This document shows positions 27,153 to 36,090 of a stretch of DNA of 64,000 bases, in pieces. A model generated the notes under the pieces. It worked only from the letters and a program-made list of their open reading frames with translations. It searched no databases and had not been told where the DNA came from. The stretch lies in the NCBI RefSeq assembly GCF_048269565.1, contig NZ_JBLXIK010000008.1:35277-99276 (forward strand), written 5' to 3'. This stretch comes from Maricaulis sp048269565. Lineage in GTDB: Bacteria > Pseudomonadota > Alphaproteobacteria > Caulobacterales > Maricaulaceae. Every line of letters starts with the position of its first letter. The stretch's first letter is position 1. A program made the position numbers and the translations under genes.

Positions 27153-30100
27153 TCAGTGGATCGCGCCGCGAAGGGCTTCATCCAGCGCGGCTGTCACTTC
27201 CTTGATATCGAGCGGCTTTGAGAGATAGCCCGTGGCGCCAAGGTCGAGATAGTGCTCGCGCGCGCCCTTGGTGGCGTCAGCGGTCACCGCATAGATCGGG
27301 ATACCCGAATAGGGTTTGCCACTGCCCCGGATCTTCTGGATCGCCTCGTCGCCGGACATGACCGGCATCTGGATATCCATCAGGATGGCATCATACCGGT
27401 CGCAATCAAGCGCCTCGATCGCCTCAAGCCCGTTGCCGGCAAGCTTCACCATATGCCCGGCATTCTCGACCAGGGCCGAAGCCACCAGCCGATTGGTCAT
27501 GACATCATCGACGACCAGAATGCGGGCCGGGCCACTCGGCCCCGCCTCAAGCGCCGGACGCGGCGCGGCATCGACGATGACCGATGCGGCCGGAAGCGGA
27601 AGCTCAAACCAGAATTCGGATCCCCTGCCCGGCGTACTTGTGACACCGATCTCGCCACCGGCCAGCCGGACCAGGTCACGGCAGATTGCCAGACCAAGCC
27701 CGCTGCCGCCATGCTCGCGCGTCTGCGAAGTATCGACTTGGGCAAAGCGGTCGAAGATCCGCTCCAGCTGGTCGGCCTCGATGCCCGGGCCGGTATCGGT
27801 GACACAGAAGCGCAGGCGCGTATCCGCCTGCGGTATGATGCGGACATGGACCGAACCGGCGCCGGTGAATTTCACTGCATTGCCGATGATATTGATCAGA
27901 AGCTGGCGCAAATGCTTCTGGTCGCCCAGGACGCTGGCCGGCACGCCCTCATCTTCCTGCAGCCGCACCTCGATGCCCTTTTCCGACGCGGCCGGCCCAA
28001 CCATGTCGAGGACAGATTCGACCAGGGGCCGGAGATCAAACGGCTCTGTCACCAGTTTGACACTGCCGGCCTCGATGCGGGAGATGTCCAGAATGTCCTC
28101 GACCAGCTCCAACAGGGCCTTGCCCGACGACTGCAGCGTCGCAACATATTTGGATTGCACCTCGGAGAGCGGCGTCAGGTTGAGCAATTGCGACATGCCG
28201 AGCACGCCATTGAGCGGCGTGCGGATTTCATGGCTCATATTGGCGAGAAATTGTGTCTTGGCCCGGTTGGCGCTCTCCGCCCGCTCGCGCTGGATCTCCA
28301 GTTCCAGGGCGCGTTCGACATCAGCGGTGATGTCGGCCAACACGCCCGTGATCGTCAGTCCGCCGTCCAGCCGTTTGCGGAACAGGCCGCGTGAGCGCAC
28401 ATGCCGGATCGATCCGTCGGCGAGCACAATGCGGTAGGCGTGCGAATAGTCCTCACAGCGCTTCATGGCATCGCGCGAACGGGCGAGCACAGAATCACGG
28501 TCATCGGGATGGAGCATCGTCGCCCACTCGTCGAAGCCCGGCGTCGGCAGATCCGACCGGCCGAAAATTTCCTTGAGCCGGGCATCCCATGTGATCTCAC
28601 CGGTCTCGACCTCATACTCCCAAAGGCCGAGATCGGAGGCATCAAGCGCCACGGTGAGCCGGGTCGACAGCGATTTGTACTCGTCCTCGCGGTTTCGCCG
28701 CTCGGTGACATTCTGGAACGAACCCAGCAATCTTGAGACCCGACCGTCGACGACAACTGCCCGGCCGACAGCGCGCACCCAGATGTGATTGCCCTTGGCA
28801 GTGATGAAGGGCAGTTCGAGATCCCAGGCTTCGCCCTGGGCAATGGCTTCCTCGATGGCTTGCTGCACCGCCTCGCGCGCGTCGGGCGCGTAGAATTCGA
28901 CCGCTGTCTCCAGGTCCGGCACGTAATCATCATCGACTTCGTGGATGCGGCGGGTCATCGAATCCCAGAGGATGGTGTCGGCATCCAGGTCGACTTCCCA
29001 GCTGCCAATCCCGCCGAGTTCGGTCACTGCGGCCAGGCGGGCGCTGGTACTCTCGCGCTCGGCGAGTATTTGAGAGCGCTGGGTGGCGTCCTCGATCGAA
29101 CCCGCCATCCGGATCGCCGCGCCGCTCTCGTCCCATTCCGCCTGCCCGAAGGCCGACAGCATCAGATAGCGCCCGTCTCCATGCCGGAAGGAAAAATCAA
29201 GTGCATAGGGGAAGCGGTGCCTGAGATGGTCGTCCAGCGCCTTTTGCACGCGATCCCGGTCTGCCGGATGCACGCGGTCCAGGAAAACCGCCATGCCGCC
29301 GGGAGCAGTGATGCCCGGAAGCCCGCCAACCAGATCATTCAGCCGTTGCGAGGCGAACATGCTGCCTGCAGAGAAGTCGATCTCCCAGACGCCGGCGGCA
29401 CTGCCGGCAATGGCCAGCTCATGACGCGCCCGGCTGACCTCCAGGTCGGAGATCGCGCCGTCCCGCGCCATCTCGGTGAGGTGGGCGTGGATCAAGGTTT
29501 CAGCCGCGCTGATCAGGGGCTGGCATTCGGCCAGCAAGCCCTGGCAATACCCGCCGGGCCGGTCAGTCAAACCGATCATCGCCACCGGTTTGCCCGCCTG
29601 CATCAGCGGGATGCCGGCATATCTCCGGACGTCGGGGAAGGCGTCCATCGCATGGGTGCCACGCGGGTCTGCGCTCGGATCATTGGCGATCACCGTCTCG
29701 CCGGTACGGATCGTGTGCCCGATCAGTGTTCCGGCATCGGAGAAGTCGCGCGCCGTCTGATCCGGCGCTCCGGCGCCCGCAGCGCCCCTGATGGCAAGCG
29801 TCCGCAGTCCGCGTCCGCCTGCAGTGTCGACCACATTGCCAATAAACCCACCCTGGCTACCGGTGAATTCCAGCATCGCCTCAAGCAGATGTCCGAATGC
29901 CCGGTCAATCGTGGAGGCGTCTGAGATGAACGCTCTCTGGATATCGGAAATTAGGGCCAGCAGGCGATTGGTTCGCTCGGCTGCGGCGCTCTGGGTTCGG
30001 GTCTTGATCTGGTCTTCCACGATCCGCGCGAGGCCGCCGAGCCGCTCAAGCGTCGCGGTGTCCAGCTCAAGCGGCTGGTCATGGAAAACGCAAATCGTGC

Positions 30101-30467
30101 CAACTCGGTGGCCGCCGGACACTTGCAGCGGCACGCCGGCATAGCCCCGGAGATGCGGTGCACCCAGCACCAGCGGGTTATCCCTGAAGCGGTCATCCCG
30201 GAGCGCGTCGGGGACATAGAGCGTGCGATCCTCACGGATCGCGTGGTCACAGAAAGCAATGTCCCGCGGCCCTTCGCTGACATCCAGACCAATGATCGAC
30301 TTGAACCATTGCCGGTCCTCGTCGATCAGCGAAATCGCTGCCATCGACGCACCCGTCAGGGTGACAGCGAGATCGGTGATCGAGTCGAACGCCTCCTCCG
30401 GATCCGTGTCCAGCAGGTTGAGGCCTCGCAACGCCGCCAGCCTCTGTTCTTCCTTGATCGGATCCAT
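27153..30467 (-). CDS. Cytoplasmic hybrid sensor histidine kinase (GAF-GAF-PAS x3-HisKA-HATPase-REC)
   Basis: An 1104-residue signalling protein. Two GAF domains (about 25-160, with FCDHAI, and 180-335), three PAS segments (about 345-460, 470-590, 600-715), then a HisKA dimerisation domain with phospho-acceptor His746 in ANMSHEIRTPLNG, a HATPase with N-box Asn863 and G-boxes DTGPGIE and GGSGLGLAI, and a C-terminal receiver with Asp1031 in LMDIQMPVMSG. No transmembrane segment or signal peptide is visible, so it should sense an intracellular or diffusible signal. No partner regulator is adjacent: it is an orphan. It converges on rnhA. The phosphoryl group may pass through an external Hpt protein. 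Confidence 0.95.
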   Translation of the reverse strand: MDPIKEEQRLAALRGLNLLDTDPEEAFDSITDLAVTLTGASMAAISLIDEDRQWFKSIIGLDVSEGPRDIAFCDHAIREDRTLYVPDALRDDRFRDNPLVLGAPHLRGYAGVPLQVSGGHRVGTICVFHDQPLELDTATLERLGGLARIVEDQIKTRTQSAAAERTNRLLALISDIQRAFISDASTIDRAFGHLLEAMLEFTGSQGGFIGNVVDTAGGRGLRTLAIRGAAGAGAPDQTARDFSDAGTLIGHTIRTGETVIANDPSADPRGTHAMDAFPDVRRYAGIPLMQAGKPVAMIGLTDRPGGYCQGLLAECQPLISAAETLIHAHLTEMARDGAISDLEVSRARHELAIAGSAAGVWEIDFSAGSMFASQRLNDLVGGLPGITAPGGMAVFLDRVHPADRDRVQKALDDHLRHRFPYALDFSFRHGDGRYLMLSAFGQAEWDESGAAIRMAGSIEDATQRSQILAERESTSARLAAVTELGGIGSWEVDLDADTILWDSMTRRIHEVDDDYVPDLETAVEFYAPDAREAVQQAIEEAIAQGEAWDLELPFITAKGNHIWVRAVGRAVVVDGRVSRLLGSFQNVTERRNREDEYKSLSTRLTVALDASDLGLWEYEVETGEITWDARLKEIFGRSDLPTPGFDEWATMLHPDDRDSVLARSRDAMKRCEDYSHAYRIVLADGSIRHVRSRGLFRKRLDGGLTITGVLADITADVERALELEIQRERAESANRAKTQFLANMSHEIRTPLNGVLGMSQLLNLTPLSEVQSKYVATLQSSGKALLELVEDILDISRIEAGSVKLVTEPFDLRPLVESVLDMVGPAASEKGIEVRLQEDEGVPASVLGDQKHLRQLLINIIGNAVKFTGAGSVHVRIIPQADTRLRFCVTDTGPGIEADQLERIFDRFAQVDTSQTREHGGSGLGLAICRDLVRLAGGEIGVTSTPGRGSEFWFELPLPAASVIVDAAPRPALEAGPSGPARILVVDDVMTNRLVASALVENAGHMVKLAGNGLEAIEALDCDRYDAILMDIQMPVMSGDEAIQKIRGSGKPYSGIPIYAVTADATKGAREHYLDLGATGYLSKPLDIKEVTAALDEALRGAIH

Positions 30468-30574
30468 GCCTGCTCCGCGCCCTGCGCCCGTCGAATCGAA
30501 TCGGGGTCGGGCGACCTCAACACCGCAACATGATTGGTTGCAGGTTTACACCAGATGAACCGGCACTGCTATTT

Positions 30575-31042
30575 TCAGGCGGCGCGCACGATCAGCACCA
30601 CGCCCCGGATTTCATCCACCACGACCTGGCTTCCGGCCAGCAGGTCCGAACCGTCCTGGGTCTGGGCGGCCCATTCCGTATCGCCGAAATGCACCCGGCC
30701 GCGGCCGGTCGAGAAATCGCTGACGACCCGGACCGTCTGCCCGACCATGCGGGCGGAGCGGTCATTGAGCCCGTTTTCACCACCGCGATTGATCGCCGGA
30801 CGGACCCAGCGATCACCGATCCAGACCAGAACCAGGGTCAGGACGGCAAAGACACTCAGCTGCACCGGCCAGCTGGCGCCGAGAATTTCGAGCGCCAGAA
30901 AGCCGGTCAGAAAGGCTGCGGCCGCCGGCCACAGGAGAAAGGTGGTGCCGGTGAGCACCTCACCGATCAGGAACAGGCCGGCCAGGGCCCACCAGGCCCA
31001 CAGGCTCAGGCGTTCCAGCAGGGATACCAAAACATCCATCAC
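30575..31042 (-). CDS. NfeD-like membrane protein (short form)
   Basis: A 155-residue protein with three to four hydrophobic helices in the first ~80 residues and a C-terminal OB-fold domain (RMVGQTVRVVSDFSTGRGRVHFGDTEW, quoted in part as GRGRVHFGDTEW). This is the short NfeD type. It is encoded 27 bp downstream of an SPFH/stomatin gene; NfeD and stomatin proteins form a conserved pair involved in membrane quality control or microdomains. Start could be 31042 or 31039 (two adjacent ATG codons). Confidence 0.92.
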   Translation of the reverse strand: MMDVLVSLLERLSLWAWWALAGLFLIGEVLTGTTFLLWPAAAAFLTGFLALEILGASWPVQLSVFAVLTLVLVWIGDRWVRPAINRGGENGLNDRSARMVGQTVRVVSDFSTGRGRVHFGDTEWAAQTQDGSDLLAGSQVVVDEIRGVVLIVRAA

Positions 31043-31069
31043 TGACCTCCGTCTTCAAATACCCGCCGC

Positions 31070-32002
31070 TCAGGGCTTGCGGGTCGTCTCCCGGATCGCT
31101 TCGTGCGCGGCCTTGCCGAGCTCGCCGACCCCGGTGATCGTGCTGAGAATATTCGAGAATTCCGCCGGAATGATGACGGTGCGCTGTTGCTCGCTGGTCG
31201 CCAACTTGCCGAAGGCCTCGATATATTTCTGGCCGAGGAAGTAGTTGATCGCCGAAACATCGCCCGATGCAATGGCGTTGGAAACCAGCTCGGTCGCCTT
31301 GGCCTCGGCCTCGGCTTCCCGCTCACGGGCCTCGGCGTCGAGGAAGGCACTCTCGCGACGCCCTTCGGCTTCGCGGATCGCGGCTTCCTTCTCGCCCTCG
31401 GCACGCAGGATGGCCGATTGCTTGGCACCCTCCGCTTCAAGGATCTCGGCACGTTTCAGGCGTTCGGCCTTCATCTGGCGCGCCATCGCCTCGGTGATGT
31501 CGTGCGGCGGCGACAGGTCGCGGATCTCGATCCGGGTCGCCTTGACGCCCCAGGGATTGGTTGCGGAGTCGAGCACGGTCAGCAGACGCGCATTGATCTC
31601 GTCGCGCTTGGACAGGGTCTCGTCGAGATCCATCGAACCGATCACGGTCCGCACATTGGTCAGACAGAGATTGAGAATCGCGAAATCGAGATTGTCGACC
31701 TCATAGGCTGCGCGTGGCGCATCGAGTACCTGGATGAAGATCACCGCGTCGACCGAAACCGTCGCATTATCCTTGGTGATGACATCCTGATTGGGCACGT
31801 CGAGCACACGCTCGCGCATATTCATCTTGTAGCCGACACTGTCGATGAACGGCATGATGAAGTGAAGACCCGGCTTAAGGGTCCGCGTGAAGCGTCCGAA
31901 ACGCTCGACGGTGAATTCCTTGCCCTGCGGCACGGTCTTGATGACCGAGGCGATGATCGCCAATGCCAGAAGCAGCAGTACGCCGGTGACGATGAGATCC
32001 AT
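31070..32002 (-). CDS. SPFH/stomatin-like membrane protein (QmcA type)
   Basis: A 310-residue protein: one N-terminal membrane helix (LIVTGVLLLLALAIIASVI), the SPFH band-7 domain (ERFGRFTRTLKPGLHFIMPF, RERVLDVPNQDVITKDN), then an Ala/Glu coiled coil (AEILEAEGAKQSAILRAEGE) and a hydrophobic C-terminus. It resembles E. coli QmcA and human SLP-2. These form large oligomeric membrane cages that affect proteases and lipid domains. It is upstream of and probably cotranscribed with nfeD. Confidence 0.95.
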   Translation of the reverse strand: MDLIVTGVLLLLALAIIASVIKTVPQGKEFTVERFGRFTRTLKPGLHFIMPFIDSVGYKMNMRERVLDVPNQDVITKDNATVSVDAVIFIQVLDAPRAAYEVDNLDFAILNLCLTNVRTVIGSMDLDETLSKRDEINARLLTVLDSATNPWGVKATRIEIRDLSPPHDITEAMARQMKAERLKRAEILEAEGAKQSAILRAEGEKEAAIREAEGRRESAFLDAEAREREAEAEAKATELVSNAIASGDVSAINYFLGQKYIEAFGKLATSEQQRTVIIPAEFSNILSTITGVGELGKAAHEAIRETTRKP

Positions 32003-32064
32003 GCGAACCCTCCCTTAGCCGTTTGAGACCGGGCCAGTGCCCGGTCCCGCAGTTCCCGTCCAGC

Positions 32065-32547
32065 CTAGAGCTGGCCGAGGATATGGTCAGCCGACGACAC
32101 CTTGAATTCACCCGGTGCCTCGACATTCAGTTCGGTGACGACGCCATCCTTGGCGATCAGCGAGAAACGCTGGGCGCGCGTGCCCATGCCAAAGCCGGTG
32201 CCGTCCATTTCCAGACCGAGCGCCTTGGCGAAATCGCCATTGCCATCGGCCAGCATCATGACATCGTCGCCGACGCCTTGGTCCTTGCCCCAGGCATTCA
32301 TGACGAACACGTCGTTGACCGACATGCAGGCGATGGTGTCGACACCCTTTGCCTTGATCTCGGCCGCATGCTGCACAAAGCCCGGCAGGTGTTTGGCCGA
32401 ACAGGTCGGCGTATAGGCGCCAGGCACTGAAAACAGCGCCACGGTCTTGCCACCGAACACATCAGCGGTGCTGACGCGGTTTGGGCCGCTCGCTGTCATG
32501 GTCATGAAGCTGGCGTCCGGAATGCGATCTCCCACCGAAATGGTCAT
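32065..32547 (-). CDS. Peroxiredoxin (Prx5/AhpE-like, redoxin family)
   Basis: A 160-residue thiol peroxidase. The peroxidatic cysteine is Cys49 in SVPGAYTPTCSAKHLPGF, the signature of the Prx5 subgroup, with conserved VNDVFVMNAW and GLEMDGTGFGMGTRAQRFS downstream (quoted in part). It reduces hydroperoxides using thioredoxin or glutathione/glutaredoxin. ATG 32547 has GCAGGAG about 8 bases upstream; the open frame extends to 32592 but without homology. It is upstream of the SPFH-NfeD pair by 63 bp on the same strand and divergent from the AlgH gene. Confidence 0.93.
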   Translation of the reverse strand: MTISVGDRIPDASFMTMTASGPNRVSTADVFGGKTVALFSVPGAYTPTCSAKHLPGFVQHAAEIKAKGVDTIACMSVNDVFVMNAWGKDQGVGDDVMMLADGNGDFAKALGLEMDGTGFGMGTRAQRFSLIAKDGVVTELNVEAPGEFKVSSADHILGQL

Positions 32548-32645
32548 GGCTGTTTCTCCTGCTGAAAGACTAGTCGCGATTGCGCACGGCAAGATAGCGG
32601 GAACGCCGCTGGACGCATCCCCCTTTTTGACCGCATCATGGAGTT

Positions 32646-33233
32646 ATGAACAGTGACGACTCACCCCGGCCGGACGACGGTTTCCTCAATGGCAAGCTGC
32701 TGATCGCTTCGCCCGGCATTGGCGACCCGCGTTTTGACCGCTCGGTGATCCTGATGTGCGACCACTCCGCCGAGCACGCGATGGGGATTGTGCTCAACAA
32801 GCGCGTCGAGGGCCTGCGCCTGCCGGAAGTGTTTGAACAGCTGGGCGTCGAGATCACCGAGGACACGGTCGACCGGCCGGTCCTGCTCGGCGGGCCTGTG
32901 GAGCGTCAGCGCGGTTTCGTGCTGCACACCAATGATTTCCAGACCAGTGATTCCACCTTGCCCGTCACCGGTGATATCGCCCTGTCCTCCACCAAGGATG
33001 CGCTCGATGCGATGGCCTCCAGCACACCGCCGCGCCGGTCGCTGCTGGCGCTGGGCTATGCCGGCTGGGGCTCGGGCCAGCTGGAGGACGAGTTGGCGGC
33101 CAATGCCTGGCTGGTGGCCGATGCCGACGAGGCCTTGGTCTTCAGTTCCGACATCGAAGGCAAGTGGCAAAACGCGCTGAGCATTCTCGGCATCAGTCCG
33201 GAACACCTGTCCGGCGCCTCCGGCACCGCCTGA
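32646..33233 (+). CDS. UPF0301/AlgH (YqgE) family protein
   Basis: A 195-residue protein with the family's N-terminal block FLNGKLLIASPGIGDPRFDRSV (quoted in part as LLIASPGIGDPRF), then HAMGIVLNKR, LLGGPVERQRGFVLH and LGYAGWGSGQLEDEL. AlgH affects alginate regulation in Pseudomonas, but the biochemical function of the family is unsettled. It is transcribed alone, away from the peroxiredoxin, and ends 4 bp from the stop of the convergent EAL gene. Confidence 0.94.
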   Translation: MNSDDSPRPDDGFLNGKLLIASPGIGDPRFDRSVILMCDHSAEHAMGIVLNKRVEGLRLPEVFEQLGVEITEDTVDRPVLLGGPVERQRGFVLHTNDFQTSDSTLPVTGDIALSSTKDALDAMASSTPPRRSLLALGYAGWGSGQLEDELAANAWLVADADEALVFSSDIEGKWQNALSILGISPEHLSGASGTA

Positions 33234-33243
33234 TCGCTCAGGC
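33228..33243. terminator. Small palindrome spanning two convergent stop codons
   Basis: GCCTGA (33228-33233) and TCAGGC (33238-33243) form a 6-bp perfect stem with a 4-base loop. It contains the stop codon of the AlgH gene and that of the EAL gene on the opposite strand. There is no T-run. It may be a weak transcription barrier or simply the result of convergent stops. Confidence 0.35.
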
Positions 33244-34374
33244 CGGCGGCAGGAAGCGTCCGGCAATGCCCTCGCGCACGGCCAGCAGGGCCTGGTCGGG
33301 CGCCAGGGCGCCGGCATAGCGATAGCCCTGGCCAAAATCGCAGCCCATCGCCTTGAGCCCTTCGGCAGCCTCGGCGCTCTCAATGCCCTCGGCGACGATC
33401 TTCATGCCGAAATGGCGCGCAATCTGGATCACCGATTGCACCACCGTGCCGGCGCTCTCATTGGCGGCCATGGCGCGGACGAAATAGCGGTCGATCTTGA
33501 CGACATTGAAGGGCAGCATTTCCAGCCGCGCCAGCGAGGAATAGCCGGTGCCGAAATCATCCAGCGCCAGCGCGATGCCGCCCTCGGACAGCCGCGTCAT
33601 GACACTGGCGGCAAGATCGGGATCCCGCATGATCTCGGTCTCGGCAATCTCGAGCTTGAAGGCGCCGGCCGGCAATTCTGCCTGCCGCACCGCATCGAGC
33701 AGCGCATCGGCGAAGGTCGATGAGACCAGCTCGCTGACCGTGGCATTCGCGGCGACGAACAGGCCCTCGCCGCCGGCACACACGGTGCGCCACAGCGACA
33801 GGTCGGCAATGGCCGAGGCGCGGACTTCGGTACTGATGCGGTCGAGCAGATCGAGATCATCGGCCATGGCGAGGAAATCCTGCGGTGCCAGCACGCCGAC
33901 ACCGGGGCGTTCCCAGCGGGCCAGCGCCTCGAAACCGGCCAGGCGTCCGCTCTCCAGGGCGATGATCGGCTGATACCAGGCCCGCACTTCGCCGGCTGCG
34001 ACGGCATTGGCCAGGGCGTGCTCCTCGCGGATGCGCAGCGCGCCATCGCCGCTCAGCCCCGCCGGCGTCATCAGGCCCTCAAAACGTTGCTCGGCAACCC
34101 GGCGCCCGAGCAGGCGGACATAGGCGACACTGCCGGCTTCGCCGATCAGGCGCACACGCAGATCAAGTATGTCCCCGCGCAGGGCGGCATCGAGACTGGC
34201 ATGATCGGCCGGGCCCAGCCGGGCACAGAAGCTGGCCCAGTCGAAAATATCCCGCTCGAGCCCGAAGGCCTCCAGCGCGCCTGTAAACCGGATCCGGCCG
34301 CCTTCACCGAGCCCGATGGCGAAGGCCACCGCCCCGGCGGCGCGGGCGCCGGCCTCGAAGTCCACCGCCGTCAC
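33238..34374 (-). CDS. EAL-domain cyclic-di-GMP phosphodiesterase
   Basis: A 378-residue soluble protein. Residues ~15-105 look like a degenerate PAS-type sensor. The EAL domain begins near 120 and keeps the catalytic set: Glu149 in FEALAR, Asn210, Glu242-x-x-Glu245, Asp272-Asp273 in DDFGTGYSSL, Lys293 in KIDRYF, Glu329 in VAEGIES and Gln349. It should hydrolyse c-di-GMP to pGpG. There is no GGDEF domain and no membrane segment. It overlaps the upstream acetyltransferase gene by 4 bp (ATGA), so the two are coupled. Confidence 0.93.
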   Translation of the reverse strand: MTAVDFEAGARAAGAVAFAIGLGEGGRIRFTGALEAFGLERDIFDWASFCARLGPADHASLDAALRGDILDLRVRLIGEAGSVAYVRLLGRRVAEQRFEGLMTPAGLSGDGALRIREEHALANAVAAGEVRAWYQPIIALESGRLAGFEALARWERPGVGVLAPQDFLAMADDLDLLDRISTEVRASAIADLSLWRTVCAGGEGLFVAANATVSELVSSTFADALLDAVRQAELPAGAFKLEIAETEIMRDPDLAASVMTRLSEGGIALALDDFGTGYSSLARLEMLPFNVVKIDRYFVRAMAANESAGTVVQSVIQIARHFGMKIVAEGIESAEAAEGLKAMGCDFGQGYRYAGALAPDQALLAVREGIAGRFLPPA

Positions 34375-34925
34375 AGGCGCGGATCTGTGTTCAGGAGGGC
34401 AAAGCGATCATGATCGCGCCACTCGCCAGCGATATTGAGGAAGGCGCGAGCCCGGCCCTCATGCTGAAAGCCGACGCCCTCAAGCAGCCGCCGCGAGGCC
34501 TTGTTCTCAGGGCGGCAGGCCGCTTCGACCCGGTGCAGGCCCAGCCTGTCGAAGGCAAAGGCCAGGATCCGCCGCACGGCAGCACGGGTATGGCCCTGGC
34601 GCACATAGGGCGTGCCGATCCAGTAACCGATATCGGCACTTTGCTGCACGCCGCGACGGACATTGTTGAGATTGCAGGCGCCGAGCAGGACATTGTCGCG
34701 GCTGCGGAAGACAAAAAACGGATAGCCGGCGCCCGACTGGCGGTCCAGCTGATAGCGTTCAAGCCGGCGCTTGTAGGCGCTGCGGCTGAGTTCATCGACC
34801 GTCCAGGCCGGCTCCCAGGGCTCGGTATGCGCACGGCTGGCGCCGCGCAGCTTGGCCCAGCTCTCGTAATCGTCATGTGTTGGCGCACACAAGCGAATCC
34901 CCTGGGCCATCAGGGGTTCTTCCAT
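34371..34925 (-). CDS. rimJ: GNAT family N-acetyltransferase (RimJ-like)
   Basis: A 184-residue GNAT protein of the RimJ/RimL type: PFFVFRSRDNVLLGACNLNNV, then IGYWIGTPYVRQGHTRAAV with the acetyl-CoA-binding turn, then HRVEAACRPENKASRRLLEG and FQHEGRARAFLNIAGEWRDH (quoted in part). RimJ acetylates ribosomal protein S5; substrate here is not certain, and the symbol is provisional. Start is ATG 34925 or 34910. Its stop overlaps the EAL gene's start. It lies 83 bp after surf1 on the same strand. Confidence 0.9.
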   Translation of the reverse strand: MEEPLMAQGIRLCAPTHDDYESWAKLRGASRAHTEPWEPAWTVDELSRSAYKRRLERYQLDRQSGAGYPFFVFRSRDNVLLGACNLNNVRRGVQQSADIGYWIGTPYVRQGHTRAAVRRILAFAFDRLGLHRVEAACRPENKASRRLLEGVGFQHEGRARAFLNIAGEWRDHDRFALLNTDPRL

Positions 34926-35008
34926 CTCTGCATCGCGCCAAAGTGCCACTCGCCTGCTCCCGTCTCGCCGGTTCGCGCCCGGCTGTCTGTCCTTTGGCCG
35001 CGCCGGCC

Positions 35009-35683
35009 TCAGCCCCGCCCCAGTCGCCCGCGGGCGATGTGGAGGGCCAGATATACGCCGATCAGCGCAAGCGCCAGTCCGAACCAGGTCACCGCATAGC
35101 CCAGATGCTTGGCCGGCGGTGTCTGGGTCAGGCTGACGGGCAAGCCAAGATCGGCCCGCGCCCACATATCCAGCACACGCCCCGGATCGGTTCCGAGCGC
35201 CCGTGCCATCATGTCCCGATCAAAGTTGTACCATTGATTGGTATCCGGATCGTTTCCACTGACGAAGCTTCCCGGCCGCGGCAGCAGTTCGATGCGCCAG
35301 GCTTCGGGCCGGCTGACCAGATTGCCGTCAAGGTCCTCGAAGCCGGATTCCACGAACAGGAAACGCTGCGGATCGTCGGCATCGCAGCGCGGTGCTGGCA
35401 TCAGCCCGACCCGGACCCAGCCCGGCTGGCCGCGCAGCGCATAGTAGCGCAACTGCGGCCCGGCCAGCGGTGCCGGTGCGGTGATTCTCGGCCCGAAGGC
35501 GCCGTCATGATCGCCACAAAGGGCCTGGCGGAAGGAGGTGACAGCGCCGCGCTGGCCATAGGCGGTGATCAGCTCGGCCTTCCACTCCATGCGCTTCAAT
35601 TGCCACACGCCGAGCGACAGCAGCAGCACGAGACTGAGCAGGGTGAAGACGGTGAGGACGGGAAGCGGTCTGAAGCGTGGCAT
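35009..35683 (-). CDS. SURF1-family cytochrome oxidase assembly protein
   Basis: A 224-residue membrane protein with helices at both ends (LPVLTVFTLLSLVLLLSLGVWQ and the C-terminal HLGYAVTWFGLALALIGVYLAL, each cited in part) around a periplasmic domain. The GVWQLKRMEWK start and the NHLGYA-like end (AKHLGYAVTWFGLA) are SURF1 marks. It helps put haem a into subunit I. ATG 35683 is preferred because GGGAGG lies 8 bases upstream; an ATG at 35692 touches that GGGAGG. It is the last cta gene, 33 bp after DUF983. Confidence 0.94.
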   Translation of the reverse strand: MPRFRPLPVLTVFTLLSLVLLLSLGVWQLKRMEWKAELITAYGQRGAVTSFRQALCGDHDGAFGPRITAPAPLAGPQLRYYALRGQPGWVRVGLMPAPRCDADDPQRFLFVESGFEDLDGNLVSRPEAWRIELLPRPGSFVSGNDPDTNQWYNFDRDMMARALGTDPGRVLDMWARADLGLPVSLTQTPPAKHLGYAVTWFGLALALIGVYLALHIARGRLGRG

Positions 35684-35716
35684 GGGGATCATCCTCCCGG
35701 GCAAGCCCCGACCAGC

Positions 35717-36079
35717 CTATTCGTCTAGCTGGCCCTGCTGGGCATCATGCTCGAACTGGAGCGCGAAAAGCAGTCCCTTCAACGGGCGCAGACACAGGAT
35801 CGAGGCACCGAAGATAAAGGGCACCTGGATCATCATATGACCCCACCAGGGCATGCCCCGGAAAGCCACGGCCGTCAGCAGAAACAGCACGACAGCCAGG
35901 AAGCCGACGATGAAGAGGGCGAACACCGCCGCACCATCACCGACATCGGCGCTCTGGAAATCGGCGCCACAGACATCGCAGCGCGGCGCGATCTCCAGCA
36001 GGCCCTTGAACATGGCGCCCTCCCCGCACTTCGGACAGCGGCCCGTGAGGCCGGCGACGAGGGGGGAGGGTTTTTCCAT
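35717..36079 (-). CDS. DUF983 membrane protein with zinc-ribbon motifs
   Basis: A 120-residue protein with two CxxC pairs, CPKCGEG (Cys15/Cys18) and CDVCGAD (Cys34/Cys37), that probably bind a metal, followed by two transmembrane helices (FALFIVGFLAVVLFLLTAVAF and VPFIFGASILCL). DUF983 genes sit between ctaE and surf1 in most alphaproteobacterial oxidase operons, as here, and an assembly role is likely but unproven. Confidence 0.93.
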   Translation of the reverse strand: MEKPSPLVAGLTGRCPKCGEGAMFKGLLEIAPRCDVCGADFQSADVGDGAAVFALFIVGFLAVVLFLLTAVAFRGMPWWGHMMIQVPFIFGASILCLRPLKGLLFALQFEHDAQQGQLDE

Positions 36080-36090
36080 GTCAGTCCCGC

